64,000 bases of DNA from contig CP112999.1 in assembly GCA_026625165.1 (NCBI GenBank), forward strand, positions 682,001 to 746,000. Reading direction: 5' to 3'. The notes below the pieces were generated by a model. That model searched no databases and was not told the DNA's origin. It saw only the letters and a list, made by a program, of their open reading frames with translations. This document shows positions 1-8,544 of the stretch, in pieces; positions within the stretch are counted from its first letter, which is position 1; every line of letters starts with the position of its first letter. The DNA comes from Methanoregula sp. GTDB lineage: Archaea > Halobacteriota > Methanomicrobia > Methanomicrobiales > Methanospirillaceae. A program made the translations under genes and the position numbers.

Positions 1-515
1 AGATCGTCTCGGGAGAGGTCCGGTGGGGGCGTCGCGGCCGTTACCTTGTATCCCTTTGGGAGATGGACTGTCAGTGTTGTCTCCTTGGAGAGGTAAAGGC
101 CTCCAATAAAAGCATCACCGATCGAAAGGTCGCTTCCGGCCTGTGCAAAACCGGTCCAGATAAACGAGTACCGGATCACGCCATATGTGCCTGTCGGGGT
201 TGTCTGAACCGATGTCGCAGTGGAGAAGTTCCTGATCTCCATGGCACGCCCGGTTACAGTCGCGGCGTTGCTGGCAGATTGTTCCATTACCAGCCGTACC
301 TCATCTGCGGGAATGGCGGCAGCATCGGTAATGTCCCGTTCGAATGCACCGACATCCTCTTGGGTGGGGAGAAGCGCCCGGTATTCGACATTCCAGAGCG
401 CCGATCCGTCAGGTGCAGGATCGATTGAATATCTGATCGTATATGCCGGTGCTGCAGCAGCAGGGATGCAGATGCAGAAGAGAATGCTGATCAGAACTAT
501 GCCGGCCCGGACCAT
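1..515 (-). CDS. membrane-anchored winged-helix regulator, N-terminal part only (cut by window edge)
   Basis: The gene runs off the left edge; about 171 codons are visible from an ATG at 515. The start has a ribosome site (AACGAGGAA) just upstream. Residues 1-23 form a signal peptide or membrane anchor (VRAGIVLISILFCICIPAAAA) and the rest is an extracytoplasmic domain. It aligns over its whole visible length with the complete protein at 2916-3845: both carry DGSALWxVEYRxLLP, SVQTxPTGxYGV and FxWTGFA. By that paralogy the missing part should hold one membrane helix and a cytoplasmic winged helix. Function is unknown; a membrane-tethered transcriptional regulator sensing something outside the cell is inferred. 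Confidence 0.8.
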   Translation of the reverse strand, partial: MVRAGIVLISILFCICIPAAAAPAYTIRYSIDPAPDGSALWNVEYRALLPTQEDVGAFERDITDAAAIPADEVRLVMEQSASNAATVTGRAMEIRNFSTATSVQTTPTGTYGVIRYSFIWTGFAQAGSDLSIGDAFIGGLYLSKETTLTVHLPKGYKVTAATPPPDLSRDD

Positions 516-550
516 GGTTCCTCGTTATTGTTAACTTGTCTTTTTATTCC

Positions 551-601
551 TTAAACAATTGCACGGGTGCTTGTCCCTGTCCGCAGATTACGGTTGTTTA
601 A
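551..601. promoter_or_regulatory. inverted repeat upstream of the first membrane regulator
   Basis: TTAAACAA at 551-558 is matched by its reverse complement TTGTTTAA at 594-601, 36-86 bases upstream of the start at 515. The right arm is part of GTTGTTTAAA, which resembles GTTGTTCAAA upstream of two neighbouring genes (2787 and 3873). This could be a promoter with operator sites; no binding protein is known. Confidence 0.35.
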
Positions 602-754
602 AATCGACAGGAATGCCTGAAGGCACAACCATGAACCGGGCCGTCTGTGGATCAGAAAGACATCTCGTCGATGAAATGCCCGGAACCGATCGGGCATCCG
701 GAATGATTCCATGAATAGCGGTAATGGTGTCTCTCTCCCATTGCTGCTTTACTT

Positions 755-1645
755 TCAGATAACCCCAGTATGTGAAATTACGGCTGCATGCCTGGGAAAT
801 GCCTTGTTTGCATCCTGCATCATCCTGACCTTATCCCCGGGTACGCGAATCTCGAATCTCGCTCCTTTTCCCGGCTCGCCGGTTTCACGGATCATCATTC
901 CGGTAATGGCAAGGATCTCCCGTACGAAAAAAAGGCCAAGACCGGTATGTTTGCCGTAACCCTTTTTAAAAATCCGTTCTTTTTCTTCAGTCGGAATCCC
1001 GATCCCGTCGTCCTCGCAGGAAATAACAAGGTTCGGTCCATCCATGCCTGCAGTGAAAACAAGGCGGGTGATCTTCCCGCCATGGCGGATCGCGTTTTCA
1101 ATAATTGTGTAGAATACCCGGTAAATGAGCCGATCGGCATGGATCTGGACCTTGGGCAGCCGGTTGATGACTGTCATGGTAGACGGGCTTAGCGACATCG
1201 ATCCCATATCAACGAGCATTCCGGGCTCCTGCCAGACAGGACATTCTGTCCCGATCTCCTGGTAATCCCTTGTAAATCTCATGATTGCAGAGATGCTGTC
1301 GGCTGTCAGGAAAAGTTTGTTGAATAATTCCCGTTGGGCCGGGTCATGCAGGGTACTGTTATGGAGGATCCCGATATAGCACTGGAGGGCGGTGAGCTGG
1401 TTAAAGACGTCGTGACGCGTGACGGATAAGAGGAGGTTTAATTTGTTGTACCGCTCGGTTATCGTTGCCGGTTCCGGATAGGATCCTGCAACCGGCTCCT
1501 GATCGCCATTCTGCCCAACAACCTTCCCTGCTTGGTGCCCTGGAACAGGACACGCTGACCGGGGAGTGCAGTCCGTGCCATGCAGGCTCTCAGGATAAGC
1601 GATCTCGTTTTGTCCACGGTTATCTTCGGGCGTCATGAACATCAC
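755..1645 (-). CDS. soluble sensor histidine kinase
   Basis: This 296-residue protein has no membrane segment and no PAS or receiver domain that I can see. It has a histidine box SVTRHDVFNQL (H about residue 78), an N box ENAIRHGG, a G1 box DDGIGIP and a G2 box GLGLFF, so it should autophosphorylate and pass the phosphate to a response regulator. The C-terminal ETGEPGKGARFEI stretch is nearly the same as in the membrane kinase at 59040-60776. It starts with GTG at 1645, overlapping the stop of the upstream DUF5667-like gene by 4 bases, so the two are probably translationally coupled. The first 65 residues are low in recognisable structure. The partner regulator is not in the window. Confidence 0.85.
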   Translation of the reverse strand: MMFMTPEDNRGQNEIAYPESLHGTDCTPRSACPVPGHQAGKVVGQNGDQEPVAGSYPEPATITERYNKLNLLLSVTRHDVFNQLTALQCYIGILHNSTLHDPAQRELFNKLFLTADSISAIMRFTRDYQEIGTECPVWQEPGMLVDMGSMSLSPSTMTVINRLPKVQIHADRLIYRVFYTIIENAIRHGGKITRLVFTAGMDGPNLVISCEDDGIGIPTEEKERIFKKGYGKHTGLGLFFVREILAITGMMIRETGEPGKGARFEIRVPGDKVRMMQDANKAFPRHAAVISHTGVI

Positions 1646-2664
1646 TTTGCGTTCCCTGTGTTGCCCCCTGTACCGGTTCCTGATGTTGGTGTTGGCTGGG
1701 GGGTGACTGATACTACCGGTTTCGTGGTCGGCACCGGGGTAACCGGGGTCGTTAACGCAGGTGTCGGGACAGGTGTTTCTGCCGGGGTTACCTGTGGTGT
1801 AACCGGGACCGTTGTCCTGGTGGTCTGGGGTTGGGGAGTTAATGCAGGCGATGGCGCCACATTAGTGACCACCGGCTGAATTGAGGGTGTGACCAGGGAT
1901 TTTACAGGAACTTTTGTGGGTACAGGTGTTGGAACAGGTGGGGTGGATGTCGAAGTGGCGATGATTGTCGGGATCTGTTGCCCGGTGACGGAAACCGGCC
2001 CAGTAATTTTTACTGCCTGAACCACGATCCGGTTGTCCGGCAAAACCTGTTCCTGCATCTCGAACCCGGTCTTTACTGAAAAGGCTGCTTCAAGCGCCGC
2101 GTTCTGTGCACGGGCACCTGCAAGACCCGGATGATCTTTTTGTCCACTCAACACCTGGCCCAGCACAAGTTCATCAGCTGCGGCCTTCTCCTGCGCCTTG
2201 AGCAGTCCCGGGTCACTTGCAGGGACCGCCGGGACAATGGCTGCCGTAACGGCGATCTTCTCGCGGTACTGCAGGAGCGCGGTTTCTGCCCCGTCCGGCC
2301 GGTTATTCCGGAGTTCTGTTGCGGCCTCGGCAATTCTTATGTTTGCATGCTCCAGCTGCTTTTCTATCTTTACCAGAGGTGATGGGGCAAACGACTCATC
2401 GAAGTTCTCCAGCGAGATCTTCAGCCCGTATAAGACACTCGACGGTCCGATGCGGACATCGGCAGTACGTGCAGGCACTCCGGTAGCAACCGGTGAAGCG
2501 CCGAGTACCGGTTCCGGTGCCACGACAACCACCGGCTGGGTGGAGACGGCTGCGGTTGAGACCGGGCCTGCAGCTGATGCGGAATGGATGGCCGCAAGGC
2601 TGATTGCAACAGCGATGATGAAGAGAAATGTAAATCGCATTCCGATCCGGCATGTCCTCCCCAT
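1642..2664 (-). CDS. secreted DUF5667-like protein with Pro/Thr-rich tail
   Basis: A 340-residue exported protein of unknown function. I chose the ATG at 2664 because AAGGAG lies 8 bases upstream and a signal peptide follows directly (MRFTFLFIIAVAISLAA); an open frame reaches 2886 but its extra 74 residues look random. The middle (SVLYGLKISLENFDE...LEHANIRIAEAATEL) matches the DUF5667 pattern of helical proteins with a conserved YxLK motif, and aligns with the gene at 3924-4910. The last 100 residues are a Pro/Thr-rich linker, a typical glycosylated wall-spanning or surface segment. It overlaps the following histidine kinase gene by 4 bases, hinting at a shared signalling role. Confidence 0.75.
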   Translation of the reverse strand: MGRTCRIGMRFTFLFIIAVAISLAAIHSASAAGPVSTAAVSTQPVVVVAPEPVLGASPVATGVPARTADVRIGPSSVLYGLKISLENFDESFAPSPLVKIEKQLEHANIRIAEAATELRNNRPDGAETALLQYREKIAVTAAIVPAVPASDPGLLKAQEKAAADELVLGQVLSGQKDHPGLAGARAQNAALEAAFSVKTGFEMQEQVLPDNRIVVQAVKITGPVSVTGQQIPTIIATSTSTPPVPTPVPTKVPVKSLVTPSIQPVVTNVAPSPALTPQPQTTRTTVPVTPQVTPAETPVPTPALTTPVTPVPTTKPVVSVTPQPTPTSGTGTGGNTGNAK

Positions 2665-2786
2665 ATATTCTGCTCCTTGTCCTGTACCGTTGTTGAACCG
2701 GATCTGCAATAAGGATGGCCATTGTCCAGAAAAATTAGATGGTTCGCCGCGCGTTGACCGTGCACTGGAACGTCCCTGATGGTTCT

Positions 2787-2796
2787 GTTGTTCAAA
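2787..2796 (-). promoter_or_regulatory. shared motif GTTGTTCAAA
   Basis: The decamer GTTGTTCAAA lies 123 bases upstream of the start at 2664. The same decamer sits 28 bases upstream of the gene at 3845, and a one-base variant lies upstream of the gene at 515. It is a candidate common operator, based on recurrence only. Confidence 0.3.
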
Positions 2797-2915
2797 ATAA
2801 CCGTAAACAGAAGAGATCGTGTTTTTTCTAACCATGGCCTTTCCCATGATGTGCAGACAGGAAAAATATCCGGTGTGCATCAACACACCATCAGTCCTGC
2901 TATATTCACCCGGAT

Positions 2916-3845
2916 TCAGGTGCGACGAATGAGATTTTCCCTGCCTTTTTTCACTTTATGGATTAGCCCGCGCTGCCCGAGTTCGTTGAGCGCAGTGCCT
3001 ACTGTTGATTTGGGCAGCCCGAGTCTCCTGATGATCTCCGGCTGGGAGAGCTCCCCGCCATGCTCTGCGAGCAGGATGAGGATCCTTTCTTCAAGGTCCT
3101 TCATCTCAGTACCCGACAGAGAAGGTATCTCCATTTTTGGTGTCCCGGGTTTTTCGCGTCGCCTTTTTACCAGTACGTAGCCGGTGAATGCTGCTGCGGC
3201 AAGGATAATCACAAGACCAATAGCAACCGGAATCACCGGGAACGATGCTCTCTCAAGAACAACCCTGGGTTCACCCGCCCCGAAAGAACGGAGGCCGTAC
3301 CAGACCAGCCCGTTACGAACCTCGTCGGGCGGCGGATCCGCAGATATAACCGAAAAGCCGGGCGGGTACCGCATGACCAGCGTGGCATCCCTTGGAAGGT
3401 ACAGGCCACCGGCAAACACGTCCCCGGCTGTCAGGCCGTTTCCGGGCTCTGCAAAGCCGGTCCATGCAAACGAGTACAGGACAACGCCGTACCTCCCCGT
3501 AGGGGATGTCTGGACCACGGAATCTGCGGAAAAATCCGATACGTCCATGTGCCGCGAGGTCGCGACCGCTGCCTGTGCGGCGGACTTCTCAATCAGTTCG
3601 TGGAACTGGGGGAGATAGACGGTCGGCAGGTCGCGGGCATAACCCTCAAAATCCGACACTTCCTTTTCAGATGGCAGGAGCGTGCGGTACTCCACTCCCC
3701 AAAGTGCCGATCCGTCTTGTGAGATGGTGATCGTGTACGTGATGGAATAGTCCGGCTCTGCTGCCGCTGTACTACCACAGAGAACGACAGGTACGAGGAG
3801 CAGGATAGAGATCACTGCCAGTCTGTGCCACGGCAGTCGTGTCAT
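2916..3845 (-). CDS. membrane-anchored winged-helix transcriptional regulator
   Basis: A 309-residue protein laid out as a signal peptide (residues 1-28), an extracytoplasmic domain (30-205), one membrane helix (PVIPVAIGLVIILAAAAFTGYV, about 206-227), a basic stop-transfer stretch KRRREK, and a cytoplasmic winged helix (about 250-309: LSQPEIIRRLGLPKSTVGTA then the wing LGQRGLIHKVKKGRENLI). The architecture is that of euryarchaeal membrane-bound HTH regulators with uncharacterised outer domains. It presumably senses a surface signal and binds DNA at the membrane. It is a paralogue of the gene cut at the left edge, and lies between two DUF5667-like genes. Confidence 0.8.
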   Translation of the reverse strand: MTRLPWHRLAVISILLLVPVVLCGSTAAAEPDYSITYTITISQDGSALWGVEYRTLLPSEKEVSDFEGYARDLPTVYLPQFHELIEKSAAQAAVATSRHMDVSDFSADSVVQTSPTGRYGVVLYSFAWTGFAEPGNGLTAGDVFAGGLYLPRDATLVMRYPPGFSVISADPPPDEVRNGLVWYGLRSFGAGEPRVVLERASFPVIPVAIGLVIILAAAAFTGYVLVKRRREKPGTPKMEIPSLSGTEMKDLEERILILLAEHGGELSQPEIIRRLGLPKSTVGTALNELGQRGLIHKVKKGRENLIRRT

Positions 3846-3872
3846 TGTTCACTCTTGGGTTATCACATTACT

Positions 3873-3882
3873 GTTGTTCAAA
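3873..3882 (-). promoter_or_regulatory. shared motif GTTGTTCAAA
   Basis: Second exact copy of the decamer also seen at 2787-2796, here 28 bases from the start codon at 3845, close to where an archaeal promoter would sit. Autoregulation by the membrane regulator is one reading. Confidence 0.3.
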
Positions 3883-3923
3883 GGATAAGAAAAAATGTGA
3901 GGAACAGGTTTTTTAGCCGGGTT

Positions 3924-4910
3924 TCACTTGTTCCTGCCATTGCCCTGCCCACGGTTCTCATTTCCCGGGCTTCCCGTACTCCCGTTTCCGGAACCGTCGC
4001 TGGTTCCGGTGACTTTTACTTTGCTGCCGCCATTGCCAGGGGTATCCGGTTTTCCTTTTCCGGTATCAGATGGTGTGGCTGAAGGGGACGGAGTGCCGGG
4101 TGTCCGGGCCGGCTGTGCCGTCGTTTCAGATGGGCTTGCATTCACCCTGTTGCCCTTGCCGTCATCCTTCCCGTTCCCTTCCGCCTGCCGGGTCTTTTGG
4201 GTCTGCTGTACCCGGACTGTCTGGTTCTCCCCGGTGTTTGTCGTGTGCTCCTGTTCTGCCACCGTAAGCCGGATAGCTTTTACGATCGTTTTGTTGTTCT
4301 TTTCCATGACGCGCTCAAACCGCATCCGGGTTTTTTGTTCGAATTTGCTCTCAAGCGCAAGGCTGTTGTTGTATGCCCGGGCAAGGCCGGTGTTATCCGG
4401 GTGGGAGAGCATGAGGCTTTCAAGGACCGCCTTGTGCTTTGTCGCCATCTCCTGTGCATGGAGAAGACCCGTTGCATTGGAAGACGACAACACGGAAAGC
4501 CGCATCTGTGTCAGGTTGACCTTCTGCCAGTAGAGATCCAGCGCCCGGTCGGCAGAGTCAGTGTTGTTCAGTATAAGTTCCCTTTTGACCTCCGAGAGCC
4601 GGAGCCGTGCATTGTTCAGCTGCTTGTTGAACCGCTCGGTCTCGTTGAAAGTAAGGATCTCGTCAAGATCTTCCATTGCAACTTTAAGCCCATACATGGG
4701 GTTGCCGGCACCGATGGAACCGTTATATGGCTCGATGTCGTCAAATATTTCAGCGGTATTTTCAGCAGCATCAGGTACAGTATCCACGAGCGGAGCGGTA
4801 TCAGGAGCATTCAGGTTGTTTGCGGTGTCTGTTTGCGCTACAGCAGACGCTGCCATGCAGAGCAGTGCAATCACAATAATTCCGGAAAGTATAACCTGTC
4901 TGTTTTTCAT
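3924..4910 (-). CDS. secreted DUF5667-like protein with Gly/Asn/Ser-rich tail
   Basis: A 328-residue exported protein. Residues 1-25 are a signal peptide (VILSGIIVIALLCMAASAVA). The core (about 65-215) has GNPMYGLKVAMEDLDE and long charged helices, matching DUF5667, and aligns with the gene at 1642-2664. The last 100 residues are low complexity, rich in Gly, Asn, Ser, Thr and Pro, ending GNENRGQGNGRNK, so the C-terminus is probably an extended surface tail. No catalytic motif is visible. It is the first gene of the minus-strand surface block and has its own 5' region (4911-5150), which shows no GTTGTTCAAA motif. Confidence 0.75.
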   Translation of the reverse strand: MKNRQVILSGIIVIALLCMAASAVAQTDTANNLNAPDTAPLVDTVPDAAENTAEIFDDIEPYNGSIGAGNPMYGLKVAMEDLDEILTFNETERFNKQLNNARLRLSEVKRELILNNTDSADRALDLYWQKVNLTQMRLSVLSSSNATGLLHAQEMATKHKAVLESLMLSHPDNTGLARAYNNSLALESKFEQKTRMRFERVMEKNNKTIVKAIRLTVAEQEHTTNTGENQTVRVQQTQKTRQAEGNGKDDGKGNRVNASPSETTAQPARTPGTPSPSATPSDTGKGKPDTPGNGGSKVKVTGTSDGSGNGSTGSPGNENRGQGNGRNK

Positions 4911-5150
4911 GCGTATCCCACCTCATGACGGCATGTGCCGTTAGTGGTTTGTTGATTTTTTTGCAGTTAAGGGTCGTGACTGTCCATAAAAAACCTAATG
5001 CGCCGCAATAATCCGGATTATTAAAAGACCTGCCCGGACGATGCAGAACCGACAACGGGACACAAAATTGCAGGAAAAAATCCGGCAGGGGAATATAAGG
5101 CCGCAGAGCGCCGGCAACCGGCCCGTACGGCGCCGGCGCGCAGGATCCGG

Positions 5151-7625
5151 CTACCCGAATCCCCAGTCCGCAAGCGTCGTGCGGGAGGGGTCGACATCGG
5201 TCCAGTCCCAGCCGAGCGCCTCGATGATCCGGGAGATCGGCTGCCTGATTGTCTTGTCAAGCATCAGCTCCCAGTCAGGCAGGAATTCCTTTGGTACCTG
5301 ATCGGCATACTCAAAGCAGATCACATCGGTCTTGGGATATTTTCCGGTGACTGCCTTTATGTAGACCCGTTTGGGCTTGCTTCCCTTCCCAAACTCCGTG
5401 TGGAGGTACTGGTTTGCGTATTTCGCTCCCCGGACCTGTGCATCATCATTCTCGTAATCGTCAAGGCCTTTCCCGATCCCGCCCGGTATCCCCACCTCGT
5501 CAAGGGGATATTTCCCGGCCCGGTATTTTTTGATCACACCTGAAAGGAACTCCTTGACCTCGGGGTATCCTGCACCCGAGAGGATCAGCTCCATCACCTT
5601 CATCTGGACGGCCTTTGTGATCTGCGGGGTATCACTCCTGCGGATCTCAAAGCCGACGATATCGATCTCGCTGACGTCTTTTCCCTCTTTCCAGACCAGC
5701 TGGCCTGCATACCGCTTCTTTTTGCCTGCCTGGAAAAACCTCGCATAGATCTTTTCGAACTTTATTGAGAAATAATGGGTATCGGCGTTGAGTTCGTTTT
5801 TCGCAAACCCGGAGTAGCTCTCGTTCAACTGCCTCTCGATCTCCTTTGCAGTCCTGATAGTCTGTTCACGGTCAAGCGGGGGGAGCTGCACCATGCAGGA
5901 GTCCGTGTCCCCGTAGATCACGGTAAATCCCTGCTGCTGGATGACGCGCCGCGTGTGTTCGATGATCGCCCTTCCTACCGATGTCACAGCAGCCCCGATC
6001 TCCCGGTCGAAGAGCCGGAACCGGGTATATCCTGAAACGCCATAGTAGGTGTTCATAATCACCTTGAGCACGTTCTGCTGCATGTCGTACATGACATATT
6101 GCGGGGAACCAAACGGGAACGTGTTGCGCAGCGCCTTTTTCTCATCCCGCTCTTTGAGCAGTTCGGCGATGATGCTCCTTGTCAGCCCGTCGGGGTGTTT
6201 TTTGAACCGTATGCCATTGGGGGCAACGAGTTCACCTCCGGGATCCTTGGTCTCCATTGAGGCATTGATCGTCATCATTGCCATCGGATACAGGGACTTT
6301 AAGTCAAGCACTACGACATTTTCCCGCACACCCTTGCTCGGCTCAAAAACGGTTGCCCCCTCAAATTCCTCGGATGCCGCAAACCCTTTGGAGGGCAGGA
6401 CATATATCCCCGAGGCTTTGCGCAGGATGTAGATATCGATCACGCTGCTGGAATTGAGGGTTTTGTCGAGCGGGCAGCCGACATACCGTGCGATCTCGCG
6501 GTAGAACTCGATGATATTGTCCTTCCTGTTGATCGAGACACAGAGCTCGACGTCCTTGAAATTATACTCGACAAGGAGCGCCGGCTGCTTTTTCCAGAGA
6601 TCGGAGAGCGTGCCGGTATACCTCACTTTCCGCTCGTCCAGTTCCTCCTCGGCAACTGCATCGAGCCGGTACGACTCTTTTTGTGTGGAGTGGATTTTTT
6701 TGTACCCGGTCAGCAGGTCAAAGAGCGCCCTGCCCCGCAATGCCCTTCTCTCGGTCATACCGGGCAGGCGTGCGAGGCTTGAGACGGAGAGCCCGAGTTT
6801 TTCCATCCTGCCAGTGATATAGGGCATGTCAAAATCGACAAAGTTCCAGCCGGAGAGCACGTCAGGGTCGCGCACCGCGATATATGCAGCAAACGCCCTG
6901 AGCATTGCAGTCTCGTCTCCATAGGTGCAGACAGTGTGGGTTCCTTTTTTAAAGCACCCGTTTGAGAGCCCCCCCTGCTTCTCCTTCTCTGCGATGTCAG
7001 GCGGCACCGTGCCCCCTGTGGCAAGCAGGAACGTGGTATAATCGTTCTCAAACGAGTCATGGCAGGTGATGCAGGTGATCGCGTCACGCTGGGGGTCGGG
7101 AAATCCCCGTTCGTCCTCGCATTCGATATCCATGATGCAGAGCCGGGCAGGAGCGTCCACATCGGACGCCCTGAGGTCATGGTAATCAACGGTAAGTGAC
7201 GGTGCGGACACTCCTCCAGTCAACCCCGTGTCGATCATGAACCGCGTCGCAAACGGGATGTCCGCCTCAAAGTGCCGGTACCTTTCGCGCACATCGCGCA
7301 CATCGCCCGGGCGCTGGGTATAGAGCCGGCGAAGCGGTTCGTTACGGATCGAGCGGTATATGGTCTCCGGTTCAAGGGTTGCCTGCGGGGGCAGGGCTTT
7401 TTCGGCTGCTTCGGGTTCCGGCACGTAAAAATAGGGTTTAAAACCCGTGACATCGAGGCGGACGGCTTTGTTGTCCGGGCCGCGCCCGAATATATGGATG
7501 ATCGGCCCGTCAGGAGAATTGCTGTATTCGACCTGGTTGATCGCAAGGGTTATGCCACCAAAAGCATCCAGCGTGCAGGGAGAATTCATGCTGCACGTTG
7601 CCGGCTTTGCTGACTGTGCTGCCAT
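5151..7625 (-). CDS. polB: family B DNA-directed DNA polymerase
   Basis: An 824-residue replicative or repair polymerase with 3'-5' exonuclease. All exonuclease motifs are present: Exo I DIEC (D166, E168), Exo II NFVDFD (from 261), Exo III YNFKD (354-358). Polymerase motif A is DLKSLYP (from 441), motif B KVIMNTYYG (521-529) and motif C YGDTDS (571-576). There is no intein, although these motifs are common intein sites in archaea. Start ATG 7625 lies one base past the stop of mdh, so the gene is probably translated by coupling; an internal ATG at 7589 has no ribosome site. Confidence 0.97.
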   Translation of the reverse strand: MAAQSAKPATCSMNSPCTLDAFGGITLAINQVEYSNSPDGPIIHIFGRGPDNKAVRLDVTGFKPYFYVPEPEAAEKALPPQATLEPETIYRSIRNEPLRRLYTQRPGDVRDVRERYRHFEADIPFATRFMIDTGLTGGVSAPSLTVDYHDLRASDVDAPARLCIMDIECEDERGFPDPQRDAITCITCHDSFENDYTTFLLATGGTVPPDIAEKEKQGGLSNGCFKKGTHTVCTYGDETAMLRAFAAYIAVRDPDVLSGWNFVDFDMPYITGRMEKLGLSVSSLARLPGMTERRALRGRALFDLLTGYKKIHSTQKESYRLDAVAEEELDERKVRYTGTLSDLWKKQPALLVEYNFKDVELCVSINRKDNIIEFYREIARYVGCPLDKTLNSSSVIDIYILRKASGIYVLPSKGFAASEEFEGATVFEPSKGVRENVVVLDLKSLYPMAMMTINASMETKDPGGELVAPNGIRFKKHPDGLTRSIIAELLKERDEKKALRNTFPFGSPQYVMYDMQQNVLKVIMNTYYGVSGYTRFRLFDREIGAAVTSVGRAIIEHTRRVIQQQGFTVIYGDTDSCMVQLPPLDREQTIRTAKEIERQLNESYSGFAKNELNADTHYFSIKFEKIYARFFQAGKKKRYAGQLVWKEGKDVSEIDIVGFEIRRSDTPQITKAVQMKVMELILSGAGYPEVKEFLSGVIKKYRAGKYPLDEVGIPGGIGKGLDDYENDDAQVRGAKYANQYLHTEFGKGSKPKRVYIKAVTGKYPKTDVICFEYADQVPKEFLPDWELMLDKTIRQPISRIIEALGWDWTDVDPSRTTLADWGFG

Positions 7626-7626
7626 A

Positions 7627-8493
7627 TCAGGAGACCGCCTTCCTGCAGAGTTCTCCTACCGATCGGCCTGCCTCGTCCATATGCACCTGCTCCCATGCGT
7701 CGAGCCGCCACTCCTCGATATTATGGATGCCCACCCTGCCAATCCGGACGGGAACACCAAGCGAGCACCCGTTTATGCCGTACTCTCCGTCAAGAATGCA
7801 CGAACAGGTGACCAGTTCCCGGGCGTCTTCCGTGATCATCCGGATCAGGTGGACGATATGCAGTGCCGGACCAAAGACCGTCCCCCCCTTGCCCCTGATG
7901 ACCTCCATGCTGGCCCCGCGGAGTTCGGTGAGGATCTCGTTGCGCAGCTCTTCGGGAACGTAGTGCGAGAGCATGGAAAAGACCGGGACCTGGTGCTCGC
8001 CATGCTCGCCCAGAACGTACGGGAAACCGGTGATCCCGCGCTTTTGCAGGGCGAGCGCGAACCGGGCGCTGTCCAGCTGTCCGCCAAAGCCGATACACCG
8101 CTCCCGCGGAATCCCGTTCTTTGCATGGAAGTAATAGTTGTTTATGTCCATCGGGTTGGTGACCGTGATAAGGATACCGGAAAAGCCTTTTGAAAGTGCC
8201 GCACATTCCTGGACCGTGGGAAGGTTTGCATCAAGGAGGTCGGCACGGGTCTTGACCGAGGGGTCCCGCGGCAGTCCTGCAGAAAATATGCAGATGTCGG
8301 CGTCCCTGATATCGCTTTTATCCGTGCTGATGCGGGTTGCAAGCCCGGTGTGGCGCAGGTCGAGCACCTGTGCGTTTAAGAGGGGTGCTGCGCAGTCATA
8401 GAGGACGAGGTCATCCACAATTCCCAGCGATGCGGCAAGGTAGGCGACTTCCCCCCCGACCCGTCCGACGCCCATCACGGCAAGACGCACCAT
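7627..8493 (-). CDS. mdh: malate dehydrogenase (LDH/MDH family)
   Basis: A 288-residue NAD(P)-dependent oxidoreductase that interconverts malate and oxaloacetate. The Rossmann motif GVGRVGG is at residues 8-14. GLPRDPSVKTRADLL carries the Arg that selects malate rather than lactate, followed by TNPMD, the substrate-binding Arg in GQLDSARF, and the catalytic His in GEHGEHQVP. In methanogens this enzyme serves the partial TCA pathway. It is the first gene of a two-gene unit with polB (one-base gap) and is divergent from pyrD across only 51 bases. Lactate dehydrogenase activity is less likely given the Arg. Confidence 0.92.
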   Translation of the reverse strand: MVRLAVMGVGRVGGEVAYLAASLGIVDDLVLYDCAAPLLNAQVLDLRHTGLATRISTDKSDIRDADICIFSAGLPRDPSVKTRADLLDANLPTVQECAALSKGFSGILITVTNPMDINNYYFHAKNGIPRERCIGFGGQLDSARFALALQKRGITGFPYVLGEHGEHQVPVFSMLSHYVPEELRNEILTELRGASMEVIRGKGGTVFGPALHIVHLIRMITEDARELVTCSCILDGEYGINGCSLGVPVRIGRVGIHNIEEWRLDAWEQVHMDEAGRSVGELCRKAVS

Positions 8494-8514
8494 TCGATCT
8501 CAATATGGGTATGC

Positions 8515-8526
8515 TAATAATAAATA
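8515..8526 (+). promoter_or_regulatory. probable TATA box of pyrDK
   Basis: An AT-only run TAATAATAAATA sits 19-30 bases before the pyrD ATG in the 51-base gap between divergent mdh and pyrD. Its spacing suits an archaeal TATA box giving a leaderless or nearly leaderless pyrD transcript; pyrD has no clear ribosome site. Confidence 0.5.
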
Positions 8527-8544
8527 ACGACCATTTCCTTGTGA

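Noticed and set aside
2665-2886. Longer N-terminus for the DUF5667-like gene
   Set aside because: The open frame reaches 2886, but the added 74 residues look random and would hide the signal peptide; the ATG at 2664 has a good ribosome site.
2198-4928. Long plus-strand ORFs opposite the DUF5667-like and membrane regulator genes
   Set aside because: They are mirror frames of genes with signal peptides and domain matches on the minus strand, and have no recognisable motifs.
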